Assembly: GCF_000204055.1 (NCBI RefSeq)
Contig: NW_006768776.1
Coordinates: forward strand, 1,213,849-1,277,848
DNA length: 64,000 nucleotides
Source of the DNA: Melampsora larici-populina 98AG31
Lineage: Eukaryota > Basidiomycota > Pucciniomycetes > Pucciniales > Melampsoraceae
Direction of reading: 5' to 3'
Shown here: positions 13,672-25,531 of the stretch, one piece after another
Position numbering within the stretch: position 1 is the first letter of the stretch
How the letters are laid out: each line of letters begins with the position of its first letter
Notes under the pieces: generated by a model
The model's database searches: none
The model's input: only the letters and a program-made list of their open reading frames with translations
What the model was told of the DNA's origin: nothing
Made by a program: the position numbers and the translations under genes

Positions 13672-16600
13672 TCATCCAGCCTCAGTATCATTTGCGTTAC
13701 TTCCCGCAGTGACTCGACATAAGTCTCGGTTCAGCGCTGGCTCTTCCAATGTTGATAGAATTTGAGGCTGCATCACGATCACACCTGCAAAACCGTCTCC
13801 CAGATGCCACCCCAAGTGACAATGAAGCATAAACACTCCAGGCTGAGAGTCATGATCAGATAATTCCAGTCGTCAATTTTGAAATCAGCACCAGTAAAAA
13901 CTAGCTGACGAAGAATAGTCGAGTTATGTCGTGAAGACGCTCACGTTGTCTGCCAGAATCCGGACTGATGAACATGTTGATGAGTTCATTGTGAAGAATG
14001 TAGATGATCCTGTGGAATAATTTGAGAAGCTGGACTCACTGATGATGTGCGAGTCAGCCGGTATTACATAAGTGTCTCTCCTTGGAGGATTGGACAATGA
14101 TTCCGTAGGTTGTATCGTCGAGTTTTCAGTCAATCGACCAGTCCCCTTACCAACAAGATAAGAGTCTACACCATGCAGATGATATGGATGGTCTAATCCT
14201 CTGTCTAGATTATTTATGACAATATCATACCAGCCAGGCTTCTCTAGCGTGACAAAACCTACTTCAGATTCATTTAACTTTCCATTCCCACCTTTCATCA
14301 TCCGAGCGAGCAAAGGCTTGAAGATATGGGCTAGACAAATCCAAAACAAAAGTTAACCCGTTGAATGATTACTTGAGGAAGATATTGAAGTGAACTCACC
14401 TTTCCAAGGGACACCATTGACAAAAAAACGCCCAACGCGCAGCATATGGTCTCTGTTTGTTGGGTCTGGGTAGACAAGCGCACCAAAACCTGATTCTATT
14501 ATGCGCTACATTCACGCGAGTTTGTGCGAGACCATTCCAGATATCAGCTAAGCCATTTATCGCAGCCGAGAACTATGCTAACCTTTCCAAGCGTCGTGTT
14601 CGGTACACTCTTTGGTAGTAGAGGTGTAAGATCACGCTCAATATCTACGCACGGCCCTCCGACCGGCTCGGTTTCTTGATCTGGTGTGTAGGAGTATTCT
14701 TACTTGAGCATCCGCATCTACCTTTTTCCTCTTTGGCCACTACTTTCACGACTGCGATTACACTACGAGCGCGACCTTCCATCCCGGGGGCAACTGAGAT
14801 CATCCTTTTGTCAGACATACTTCATTTCTTCCCACGGATTCTCATAGAAAGGAAGACACGTACGCCATGCAACTACACACGAGTTTAGGTAAGGGACGTC
14901 AACGTTACTGGGATCTGGTTCAGCTTTAGCCAGTTGGACTTACAACAGTCGGTGTCCATAACTGATCTCAACAAGAAAGAAGACCCGACTGTATCATTGG
15001 TAGTATCTAGGATCACACTGTACCTGTGATAGCAACAAGAAGTCAGACTTGTGTAGGATATTTAGGGTACAGGGTAAACTGCACAATTACCTTTGTCCAC
15101 CATGAATAGGTAATCGATGTATGTTAGATGAACCCTTGACCCCAGTCGCATCGGCCTCGATGATTGTTAGGGGATGTCCATCAGCTGAAAATCGAAACAT
15201 AGCATGCGCTGCGCCGTCAATCAGACGTAACCTCGTTTTCTCGTTGGGAGCCACTTTCAATTCCAATTTTATATTGCTCTGCTCGCAAACAGAGCCTTCT
15301 TCCGCGTATGCGCAGTGAAAGTACCCTATTCCATTGACCAAGGCTAGCGATTTTCAACAGTAAGGTCAGCAACCGTAGAAATAGATACCGCCCAATGGAG
15401 ACAGTGATCCTTACCCGAGTTGGGGGATGGTGCTGCCCAACTCCCTCTATATCGCTGAGGAGACATGAGGGCATTTAACATTACCGTACTCATTCTGCTC
15501 ATTCAAGAACGGGCAAATTCAGTAAAGAAAGTGATACTTTGAGCGGGATACAAAAGAAAATCACTGAACTCGTGGTACCAATCGCTACAGAAAGTCAATT
15601 TGATCGAGTAAGTGAGGATCTATTATTCTTCAACTTGAGAAAGTCGGCTCACGTGTAAAACAAGACTATATCATTATCATAGTCTCTACCCCTTTTCAAG
15701 GGATCATCCACAGAATGGACTATGAGTGGACCCATCAGTCCATCAGCGACCAGATTTTGAGAGTGTGCCTGTGGATCCATGCAATGAGATTTGACTCAGG
15801 TATTGCAAATACTAATCTACACTACGGGGTGGCTTACGTGGTACCCTTATCACATGCATAGGTTATAAACCAAGGCAAACCGGTCCATAAATTTGGCGTC
15901 AGATAAGTCCTGATGGGTCGAAGACAGATAGGCCCAACACAACGAAAATATTGTGATAAACGTACAGAACGTGCCAAATTGGCCATCGAGTTTGAAGGAA
16001 TAGGTGAACGAAGCACCCGCCGGGATGGGACATTGTGTGACACCTGGCAAGGTAGCAGGATGTCTAGTCAGCGTTGTGGACATTGAGATAGACACCCTCA
16101 GTTGAGTAAAACCTCATTTTCACCTGAAACTCCATCCATCTGATTGACTCGCAACGTCAGCCGCGTGCGCAGTCAGTGTATCATCTCTAGTCAAGCTCAG
16201 ATTGTGTGGATAACGCTTACCCAAGGTGTTCCCTTTTGCCATATTCCATGCCAATGGATCGCCACAGGCAGTGTGATGTGGTTCTTAACAAGGATATTGA
16301 GTGTGTCGCCCTATTGTACGGCACAATTTCAAGACGGTCAACTTTTCTTGTACTGATCAGATTGTGCTATGACTTACGTCGTTCGCTTCAATGAGTGGAC
16401 CAGGAAATTGCTTGTTGATCACTAATACGCGTCTGATCCATTCGGAAAAGCCTTCAGCCCTTCCCCAATGACAACTTATTGTACGAGCGCATAGTTGCTA
16501 ATTACCTTTCGAAACCATCCATTGCTGCTGTCTCTTCGGTTATCTCAAAAACATAGTTGCGTGTTTGAGGCGTTGAGGTGATCACGAAATCTGGACTCAG

Positions 16601-16759
16601 GTTTAGTTCCTGTGAGTTCACTTGGACGTGATTGTTCTGCCTCCGTGCGTGTTTCTTAGCAGTTGGGCCGTCCTGAGAAGAAGAAGAGTTGACTGTATAT
16701 AAACTGCCAAGAGCCATCGTGGCGATGGCAGCAAGAATCATCTTCATCTGGAGCATCAT
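13672..16759 (-). CDS. Secreted multicopper oxidase (laccase/ferroxidase family)
   Basis: Copper oxidase expected to act outside the cell on phenolics or Fe(II). The start at 16759 encodes a signal peptide (MKMILAAIATMALGSLYTV). All four copper-binding segments are present after splicing: AIHWHGIWQKGTPW (about 16230-16280), GTFWYHAHSQNLVADG (about 15960-15740), HPYHLHGVDSYLVG (about 14160-14200) and HCHLGWHLGDGF (about 13790-13830). Other family landmarks are GLMGPLIVHS, RLRLIDGAAHAMFRFS and DPNRDHMLRVGRFFVNG. The protein ends NANDTEAG. The gene has more than ten short introns, and the WYH of the second copper site needs an 8-nt microexon at 15838-15845. The substrate class cannot be told by eye. 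Exon edges between 15540-15360 and 14900-14500 are uncertain. Confidence 0.88.
15838..15845 (-). other. 8-nt microexon of the multicopper oxidase gene
   Basis: The upstream exon ends GGC ACG TTC T at 15966, followed by a GTACG donor. The microexon GGTACCAC is preceded by AG (15846-15847) and followed by GTAAG (15833-15837). The downstream exon starts at 15768 with GCACACTC. Joined, this reads GTF-WYH-AHSQNLVADG, restoring a copper-ligand motif. Reading straight through the preceding sequence instead shifts the downstream exon into a stop (TGA within CTGATGGACTGA). Confidence 0.75.
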
Positions 16760-17678
16760 GTTAGATCATGAAGGGTCGACGACGATAAGAAAATCTTCCG
16801 AACGGCGGAATGCGAATGAAAGAATCCAAGGAATGGTTCAAGATTGATGTCCTCCAGAACGCAGGCCTTGATAACGATTGCAAAGATGGCATCATGCTCG
16901 AATTCCGTCCTTCTGCCTCTCGCGGGACGGATGCGGCCTTTGCATTTATTCATCGAGAGCCACTCTTCTTGCGCTAATTATATCCACTGACCTCCACAGA
17001 TTCTAGAGTAGCCGCTCTGTAAATACAGCTTAACCCATTCGACATGGTCCATCATTCAAGATATCTGAAGCGATGCAGTTCAAAAAAGCGCCCCAAATAG
17101 TTTATCATACGAAAACAGCCAAAAAGTCTACATAGCGCAGACCCGTTGTTATCAAGGTTCTGCCGAACATCTTCAGATTACAAATCTTCCATCATAAATT
17201 TGGTTGGTTTCTGTTGGAATACTTGACATCATGAGACTGTCTTTTATATTCCATTAGTGTCTTTTCTCTTTGACGTGTGCTTTTCATTCATCCTTAGTCT
17301 ATATAGTTGTTCATCGAGACATACGTATTACTGTTCATCTGTCTTATCTACTTGTTACGTCGTTTGTTTTTCTATTTCGTGTATATAAGCAAACCTAGAG
17401 TCACGATAGGAAAGGGTTTCTTCTTCACCCTTTCCTCAAATTCTCTCGTGCGCTCTAGGTAAGCTTCACTCCATAGTTTGTCTTCATATGATGAAATGCT
17501 TAATCACCCTTCCCTCAAATTCTCTCGTGCGCTCTAGTTGAACGCAACAGTTTCTACGAATCTACTTTGATGGACGAGAGTTTTGGAATCCAAATGATGT
17601 CTTTGAAGACCTTGTTGGTGAAGAGATCTGATGAGATCAAACGGATCAAAAGCTGTGGAACTTGGAAGGGGAACAGAG
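16760..17678. other. Intergenic region upstream of the multicopper oxidase
   Basis: Divides the conserved gene island from the transposon nest. Contains the oxidase promoter and one 33-bp direct repeat pair (listed separately). No gene is seen. Confidence 0.5.
17426..17537. repeat. Pair of 33-bp direct repeats
   Basis: Two copies at 17426-17458 and 17505-17537, 79 bp apart, differ by one base; both contain CTCTCGTGCGCTCTAG. Origin unknown; possibly a local tandem duplication. Confidence 0.8.
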
Positions 17679-17747
17679 TAGGGCTGTGGCCCGGACCTGC
17701 GAGCTCGGGGCCGACCGCGAAGCCAGGTCCGGACCTGATGTGAACCG

Positions 17748-18098
17748 AGGGCTTCCGAAATCAGCTCAGCTCAGAGCATCTCCTATCGTTCGAGTAAATT
17801 TTCAGTAAATTTTCTGTACGTAGGTGTTCGGTACAGTATCAATCGGTACAGAACTGTCGAAATCCACTATCGTTGGAAAGAAAGTGCCTCGGTACAGTAC
17901 CAAATGGTGAGAACAATGGTTTCCCCGCAGATACCGAATCGGTAGAGGTCCAGTAAATTTGCTGGACCTCTACAGAATTTTGACCGATTCGGTGGATACC
18001 GAATCGTGTTTTAGACACGATTGGGGAATTTAAGGGTCGGTACAGTAAAATTTACCGTACCGAAGCCCTTTAGGGCTTCCGAAATCAGCTCAGCTCAG
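17748..18098. repeat. Hairpin-rich ~300-bp insert flanked by 27-bp direct repeats
   Basis: A 27-bp sequence beginning AGGGCTTCCGAAATCAG occurs at 17748-17774 and 18072-18098. The 297 bp between contain a perfect hairpin (TAGAGGTCCAG at 17943-17953 with CTGGACCTCTA at 17962-17972) nested inside another (ACCGAATCGGT at 17933 and ACCGATTCGGT at 17982). The insert begins AGCATCTCC, like the Harbinger terminus at 42586, but no matching right end is found. It could be a MITE or a slippage product. Confidence 0.6.
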
Positions 18099-18428
18099 TC
18101 AGGGCAGGGCCAGGATTTATGCCCTGAGGCTGGGCGTGGTTAGGCAGGGGAAAAGGGACTCGTGACTCGTGCTTTCATTTCTAAATTCAAAGAGTAACAT
18201 ATTTGATACTCACTTAGAACACAAGTCACTATAGAGACTAGATGGCATAATTGTAAAGCCAGAAAACTATTTGAGATGTAAAACAAGCTGTTTAGAGAAT
18301 TAAACTGGAGCATAATTGCAATGTAAAATAACTATCAGAGCTACTTAGAGAATGAAAATAAAATCATTAAAGTAACCATCAGGTCTAATTCAAGAAGGGA
18401 CATAAGATCATTTTTCTAATTCCTTCTT

Positions 18429-20495
18429 TCATCTCTTCAGACACACTTGAGCTCCAAGAGTGAGAGGCGTGAAAGATGCTTGGTGGTCACTCATGACTCT
18501 CAGTGCATTAGAAAACACATGCTCAGTAGGTGCGCTGGTGGCAGGAACTGCAAGCATTGCCTTTGCTATGCATCCCAGTCCAGGCCAATGACATTGGCAA
18601 AGTTCCCAGTAGTTGAGGGGATTGCATACCCCCTCTTCTTGAGGAGCGGTTATGTTATGATCTGTTGTCACGGGGCGCAGGAGATGAAGGAAAGCTTCTA
18701 GCAGTTCTGTTCTATTGTCTAAAGAGATTGTCAGATGAGGGACTAATACAAGTTACGTAATACAATGAGTATAAATAGAACTAATATGTGACATGTAGTT
18801 GTTTCTGTCACAGCCCGTTACATATAGAGTTGTAACAGGTTAGATATCAAGTGACCTTGTGTTCAATTGGAACCATCTTGCAGTGTTTGATAAAGTATTG
18901 GGGTTAATTGGGATTGATGATTTCCTTCTTTCTGACAATCTCAATCTCATTGTCGAGAGCTGGTTTGACTTGATGGGCTTGTTCAGTGAAATATTCAACC
19001 AACTCATCAGATACCCAACCAAAAGACTTGAGAATTTGTCCTTTGACAGCGCTAAGTTCAAGGTGGGGGTCAAGGATTGCAGAACAAATATAGACCACCT
19101 GCTTCTGGGCAGCTTCTTGGTAGTGGATAATTCTTTTTATCCTAGGCATGATTGCAACTTTCAGTTCCTTGCATTCAGAGTCAGCCCAGGCCTGTAAAAC
19201 AAGTTGAAGTGAATCAGCAACATTATTAAAGGTGAAAGATTTGATTAAACGGAGGAAAAAGAATAGGAGCTCACCTTTTTGAGCCTTTCAACTAGCCATT
19301 GATAGTTTGGCATGACACAAGAGAAAGTTGGGTGTTGATGTCCTTCAATTTCCCAAGTGACATGAGCAAGAGGTGATAGAAAATGAACCAAATCTTGCTC
19401 AAATTTCAGAACCTTCAATCAGGTTGGAGTCTAGATTTTTCATTGAGAAGGTTTGTTCCTCATTCAGCTCAAGCTTGGATTACTGTCCCAAGTCAACAAG
19501 CCTTTGGGCTGCAAGTTGTGATTTTCCTAAACTTTCTATGATAAAAATTCACAGAGATAAAATCAATTGCCAAAGAAGATCAATTTGTCAGAAAAGAACA
19601 AGAAATCATCATTTTTCTCCAACAAGATCTGCGGGGATTGCTCTCAATGAGAGCATTACAAAACTTAAAAAAAGTTGAAAAACTTGATGGCTTGGCATGA
19701 ATTCATTGACAAAAACGATATGCATGTAATCCTCTTGGTGAGAGCATTCCAGAACTTTGATTGGCTGGTTATTACAACAAGTTTTGTGGTCTAGCAATTC
19801 TTTTGGGCCTTGGTTTGAAATTGGCAACAATTTGCCTCCACGCACTATAGTATTTTGTCTAACTGTCCAATTGTAGAACTTGAAAGCCTGGTTTATTTGG
19901 CTGTGGCAAAATTTGGCTTGGACACACTCTGAAGTACCAAAAAAGTGAGCTTTGGGTAGTTTCAAACCAGGCACCAAAAAGTGCAATCTGTCTTGGAATT
20001 TTCAGCCATGGAGTCAATGAAGCCCCCTTGGGCTGGGCACATATTCTTTGGGTTGCCTAACACTGAGACAGCTAATCTACCTGTAGCTGATAGTGTAAGG
20101 TATTGTAGCTAAAAACAGCCTGCTAAGCTACAGCTAGCCTGATTTAAGCATAAATGAATTACAGCTACCCTACACAGAGTCACAGGTAAACTCCACCTAG
20201 CCAAATTTTGGCCCTGTAGCATAATGTGGAGGCACAAGTTAAAATCCTTGTTGACTGTACTCAACTACACTACACACAAAACCCATGGTAGCATGTTGAA
20301 GCATAGCTGTCTCAGCATTGGGACACCATTGATGTCTGTGGTGAAAAAGTACTTCCAAACCCAAAAAGAACATGTGGTGGTTATGGTATTGGAAGCCAAA
20401 TTTGAGATCAAATTGAAAGGAGCTAGACTGGAATTTGGGGTTGACAGGCTGGAGGACTGAATCACCCAAAGTAAATTGAAGGAAGGCCTGGTCAC
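18429..20495 (-). pseudogene. Degenerate hAT transposase (outer element)
   Basis: The reverse strand at 18671-18429 reads NPLNYWELCQ ... WPGLGCIAKAMLAVPATSAP ... TEHVFSNALRVMSD, the C-terminal hAT dimerisation region. The segment at 19149-18904 (IKRIIHYQEAAQKQV, ILDPHLELSAVKGQ, SFGWVSDELVEYF) fits the central hAT region. Fragments at 19986-19609 and 20511-20239 are probably its N-terminal part but are not recognisable by motif. Frames are broken throughout, with no single reading of the protein. It is interrupted upstream by the inner hAT. Confidence 0.6.
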
Positions 20496-20507
20496 AGGTG
20501 TTGATTG

Positions 20508-23185
20508 TCATGTGGCGGGCGCGGCGCGTTTTTTGCGCCCTTGGGCGCGCCTGGCGCAGGCGCGCCCGGGCGCTTCTTTTTTTCTGAATTCAGGGGGGGA
20601 CGCGCCCTATCTGAATCCTAGTTGAATGAGACTTGATTTGATGAGAATTGTATTGCTTCTGAACTTTCTTTTATATACACAGGCACGTGTATTCAAGAAA
20701 CCCCACCTAAAACCCAACCTTTTCAACAATGCCTACCAAATGGATTGAGCCTACTGCTAATAGCGGCCCGACGTGGATGGGATTCAAAGCGGATGTTGAA
20801 CGGAAGCATGGTCGCCGTCGCGCTAAGTGCAAGCATTGCAATGGCAAGATGGATGCAAAACCTGCAAAACTTTATTGCCACATGACGCAAGACTGTAAAT
20901 CAATCTCGATATCAGATCGTTCAGCTTACGAAGAAATCAATATGAAACGCGGACCCAAATCAACAAATGATGCCATCAACAATGTCAATCCACCGGAATC
21001 CAACGGATCATCAGCACTTTCCACCAAACGTCCTAAGATAACTCACGACTTCACACAAAGCAATTTCAGCCGCTTTGTGCCTCGTACCAAAGAGAGCACA
21101 ATGGATACTTACGAAGATCTTCTTAAGGCTCTGATATTGGGCCATATTCCTTTCCGTTTCCTCCAAAACAAATTCTTCCGTGCCTTTCAAGAAAAACTCT
21201 CGATTGTATCTTACACTCCGGCTTCGCGGAACATTATGATGGACACTGTCCTTCCTCGACTTCATGCACAATACTCAAAAGTCACAAAATCCGAGCTCAA
21301 ACAGCATACTAATCTAACTATTTCACTAGATGGATGGACAGACTGCTCAAAGAACAGTGTCTATGCGGTCTTGCTCCTACGTAGTACTGATGTTAAAAAG
21401 TTAATTGATGTGCTTGACTTGGACGATGTTCGACACACATCTGAAAACACGCTAGTTGCTCTAAAAAAAGCTCTGGATGGCCATGGTGTTACCTGGGAGC
21501 AAATTGGTGGTATTGTGACCGATTTGCCAAGCTCTATGGTCAAGTTGCGTGTAAGTATCTCTTGATCTCATGCTTTTTCATGTTCCTCTTTGACTCATCA
21601 TACTGCGTTTATTCTTGTAGAAACTTGTGAAATCCGAGTTTTCTCATGTCATTCCCTTAGCATGTTGTTTACATGTTTTCAATCTTGTTGCCAAGAAATG
21701 TGTCGAACACCCCGATATGAAGGATACGGTTTCAAATGACAAGACACTTGTTAACTTTTTCAGTGCTTCACATTTCTGGGGTGTCAAGCTTTTTAAATGG
21801 CGTGTTAAAGAGGGTATAACACACGGTATTAGAACCTTTTGTGAGACTCGGTGGTTCTCGATGTCAAAGGTCGCATTATCCGTTGAATCACATGAGCAAG
21901 GATTTCAGATGTGTATGTCAATGTTCAAGGATAAATCAATATCGACTCCAGACATCAGCAAGAATGTTTGAACAATCATTGATAATCGAGATCACTTCAC
22001 CTCAAATTCCATCTTGGTTAAGCTTCTTCGACCGGTTGTTGATGCGATTGGTCGACTAGAACGGGCTAACACTTCAGTTGGAGATATCTGGAAGGAAATT
22101 GGGACGGTTTACGATCAAATTCGTACGGTCGATCTATCCAGCTACCCTCGATTCCATTCTTACCGAGCACATTGTCTCGATGTCTTGCATAAACAAGCAA
22201 AAATCTTTGCTGAGCCAATCTACGTAGTTGGTTTCTTTCTCAATCCCAATTATCGTCAAGTGGCTGTCTCACAAGCATTCCCGATCGACACCACGATGAA
22301 GAACATGTTATCAATTGCTAAGGAGTGGAACTACAAAAAAACCAAAGCAGTTAATCTTAAAACACAAGCACTACAATATTTTAGTAGTGGTGGTGCTTTC
22401 CAATCGTTTGGGACAGGTAATGTTTCCTTTTATCTTCAGGACTTTTTTCAGTTCTCCACTTTTCAGGAGCTGACATCGATCACACTATAGTTTCTGTACC
22501 CCTCAAATACTGGCTCGGTATTCCATCAACCCCACACACAACTGTGCTCAAGAACTTTGCAATGAAAGTTCTTGAACTGGTTCCACACGCTGCAGGCGTG
22601 GAAAGTGTGTTCACCAAGATGGGAGCCACAAAAACTAAGTCTCGGAATCGAATGTCGGTGACAAATTTGAAGATGGTCACACAAATCGAACTCCAAATCC
22701 AAGCCAAGGATTCTCCTCAAAAGGTGGACGATAAAGATATCACCGAACTCACTTATGATGATGAATTAAACTCCGGACTATTCACAGGAGTCGATGATCT
22801 TCAGGAGTTTGAGGATGGTATTTTTGCTCAACATGAGCATGATGCAGACAATGATCTAGATGTTGAACTCGAGACTGGTTTCATTGATACCCTCTTCAAT
22901 TTCAATAATTTTGCTACTCAGACAGCTGGTAATATTGTTCAGTTACGTACAGAAGACACAGATGAAGAAAGCAATGGAGATTCCTGGAGTGCGGAGGACC
23001 TTTGTGATGAGTAGTTGTTTTAACCCAGGCAATCGATATCGAAGGTTTTTTTTAGTTGCCACTTATTTGAAAAAAAAACACGGCTCTTGCGCCCGTTTGC
23101 GTCCTCAGCCAAAAACTGGGCGCGCCCGACCCCCCCTGGGCGCGCCCAGGCGCTTCTTTTTTGAAAAAACGCGCCCGCCACATGA
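20508..23185 (+). mobile_element. Well-preserved hAT transposon with perfect TIRs and 8-bp TSD
   Basis: The left end TCATGTGGCGGGCGCG (20508) and right end CGCGCCCGCCACATGA (ending 23185) are exact reverse complements over 16 bp. The flanks carry the 8-bp duplication GTTGATTG at 20500-20507 and 23186-23193, the hallmark of hAT insertion. Both subterminal regions are GC-rich and partly repeat each other (GGGCGCGCC blocks). The 2,678-bp element carries one transposase gene. Perfect ends and TSD point to a young insertion. Confidence 0.93.
20729..23014 (+). pseudogene. hAT transposase with a single in-frame TGA
   Basis: Exon 1 (20729-21550, GTAAGT donor) starts MPTKWIEPTANSGPTW and carries a BED-type zinc finger (CKHC at residues 34-37, then HMTQDC at 51-56) and TNLTISLDGWTD, the DDE-fold start of hAT transposases. 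Exon 2 (from 21621) runs CCLHVFNLVAKKC ... TRWFSM ... PDISKNV, then TGA at 21969-21971, and continues in the same frame: TIIDNRDHFTSNSILVKLL. A further intron from about 22418 to 22466 precedes VPLKYWLGIPSTPH and the dimerisation region (LELVPHAAGVESVFTKMG). The protein ends SAEDLCDE. Apart from that stop the gene appears whole, so it is either freshly inactivated or read through rarely. Confidence 0.88.
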
Positions 23186-23193
23186 GTTGATTG

Positions 23194-23985
23194 ACAGGGC
23201 ATGTTGGATAAGGTTGGATAAGGTTGGATATTGAAGGGTGTGGGAAACTTTTAAACAGAAATATACCAAACTGTGAAGTTTGTGAGAACATTCCGGTGGA
23301 AAAAGGCTTGGGAACCTGGCCAGGGGTACATACAGGGAACCCACAGGGCTCTGTTCACTAACTGCAAGTTAGGTTTGAGTGACCCAGGGCATGCACTGTG
23401 AGCTTCAAAGTTAGTGTTGGGGAGGACTGGCCGGTCAGGGTCACCGTCTGGTCCAGGTCACAGCCCTAGTACTATTGGAGAATCAGACACAGCACATCTA
23501 CATAGGATGCTTGTGAGTTGATCACTCAAACATCACTTTTGTGATATTATAAAGCTCACCTATGAGCTATTGTTGCAGAAATTCTTAATCTTGTATACAT
23601 TGTATCAAAATGTGTGATAGATGGTCCAGTCTACAGTTTGTATTATGGTGTAGCCTTTGGCTTTCTTCTTTGTCTTCTTCCTTGTGGCTACTTCATCTTT
23701 TGACAGCTTGATTTGGTGTTCATTGAATTCTTATTGTCAAACTAATGTTTTGATCAACAGTTCCTCAGGTTTATTCCTTTTGCACAGTTGTCATTTTTGT
23801 CTTTGAGATCTCACCAATTCTACAAACACTTCCAATCCCTTCAGCTCATATATTCAGACTGAAGCCTTGTTATTGTTGCAATTGGTGGCCACTTTACTAT
23901 CTTCCTTCATTGGTTTGTCTTGTTTCTCTTGTGATTCATCCCCCATGTCTTGCATCTTCATCCAAAGAATATTCAGCCCTCAACA
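23194..23985. other. Remainder of the outer hAT and flanking non-coding DNA
   Basis: Contains a triple GTTGGATAAG-like tandem (about 23203-23232), the right terminus of the outer element near 23440-23467, and AT-rich DNA that may be the promoter of the relic gene that follows. No gene is seen. Confidence 0.5.
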
Positions 23986-25300
23986 CCATGTCAGCCTCAC
24001 TCTCATCAAAGAAGGTTTGTGCACTGGCTGTTGGTGTGGTCTTACTTCTCATCACTCAAGTCACATGTCAGGCTACACATGTTGGTAATAGTATAGTGAT
24101 TTCTGTATGATTAGAATCTCTTATCTCAGTCTTGGCTGTTAACCCTGTTCTCTCCCAGCTGCCCTGCAATTTTCTGGGTCAATTTCAAGCATATCTCACC
24201 CCCCATATGCAACTGTTGCCACCATGGAACGGGGCCACTCCATCTGGGTTTGCCCAATGACACAGTTCTGAAAGTGGTCCTCCCAGGTTTTCTCTCGGTG
24301 GACTGCCTAAATTCAAGCTTTCCAACACTGGTAACTTGTATTGTGGGTATGATTCTACTTGTCATAGGCACCCAACAACATTGTCAACATATATGGTGAG
24401 TGATAACATTGTTCACAGTGTAAGTCAATTTCCAAGTTTTTGGCCATAACATAGTAATTTCCATTCCCAGCCACTTTGTGACCAGAAAGGTTTGCTTATG
24501 GTTTATCTCACCTCTAACCAATGGCTGTTGCCACCACAGAACTTGGAAATTCCATCTGTATCTGGTCAATGCATGGAACCTGACAGTCTGCCCAAATATA
24601 TGCTTGATGGGAAACCTGCCTTTATACTTGTCCAGAACAGGCCACTGTATTGTGTCTGAAACAGAAAATGCCCAATGTTGATATATCCTTGTATACTGTG
24701 AGTCTGCCATGATTGTTGTTTGAAATTGCTATGCTTGGTTTCCATGTCAAAGTTCTGATCATCAAGTGTCATGTTCTTGTTCAAGTGGTGCATTTGTTGA
24801 GGACAGACTGTTGGGGTGCACATCAGCCAAGACTCCAGGATACACCCATTCAATAATACATCCATTTGATCTGGGTCTGCTACTTGCTTTGGTCAAGATA
24901 GTGTCCTGGGTCTTCTAGTCATCAATGCAAAATCATTCTTTGACTTGGGGAAAGACCCTTATTACTCCTTGCCTAATGTTAAATCCCCCAAACAATCCCA
25001 AGTGAGTGCTGATATCTCTGAAAAACCACCTTGCTATTCTTGATTTTTACATTTTGATTTATGATCATTACTTATCACTTTTCAACTTGGTTTTGCAATA
25101 CGTTTGGACATAGGTGTATTGGCATACATTGGCACATATAATTAAACATATCCATCTGGCAGTGCTGCGCCAACCTCATCTGGAAGCAACAGATGCCTTC
25201 TAATTACAGGGCACCCTGTCTCAAGACTAGTTATTGATCTCAATCCAAGTTTCTCCCTTGGTCATGTTCTTTGCCCAATGGCAATGGTGACTGTGTCTCG
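23986..25300 (+). pseudogene. Decayed paralogue of the small secreted repeat protein at 41543-42245
   Basis: At 23986-24085 a start exon encodes MSASLSSKKVCALAVGVV then LLLITQVTC, matching the signal peptide MSALSRSMNLSALAVGVV then LVLIAQVHG of the intact gene, including a GTAATA donor after the peptide. Downstream, degenerate copies of the repeat exon can be followed: 24915-24979 (LVINAKSFFDLGKDPYYS against LQIDAVPSFPLGSNPYCA) and 25236-25299 aligned with the reverse complement of 41848-41912. Weaker traces are at 24160-24300 and 24480-24600. Stops and frame changes break the repeats, so only the signal-peptide exon could still be translated. Repeat alignments were made by eye. Confidence 0.6.
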
Positions 25301-25531
25301 ACTTTCAACCCTTCAAATTGTAACCCTTGATCACAGCACTGATCACTATTTCACAGGATTTCTATATCTCTACATTATCATAACAAACAAGAAGCTGGCT
25401 TCTACATGTCATGCAGAACAGGTTTATTGATATGTGCCTTGATATTTATTTCAGTCCGCTTATTCAATGTTCTTTCCCATTCAGAAGGGCTGTCTCTGTA
25501 ACTTCACTTATCAACACTAGCCAGTTGAATC

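Larger units (their letters stand above)
17679..23467. mobile_element. Old, disrupted hAT-type transposon (outer element of a nest)
   Basis: The left end reads TAGGGCTGTGGCCCGGACC (17679 on) and the reverse complement of the right end reads TAGGGCTGTGACCTGGACC, so the two ends form an inverted pair with two mismatches in 19 bases. Inside, on the minus strand, are hAT transposase fragments (18429-20495). A younger hAT is inserted at 20508-23185. No matching 8-bp target duplication is left, so the element's exact limits are inferred. Confidence 0.55.
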
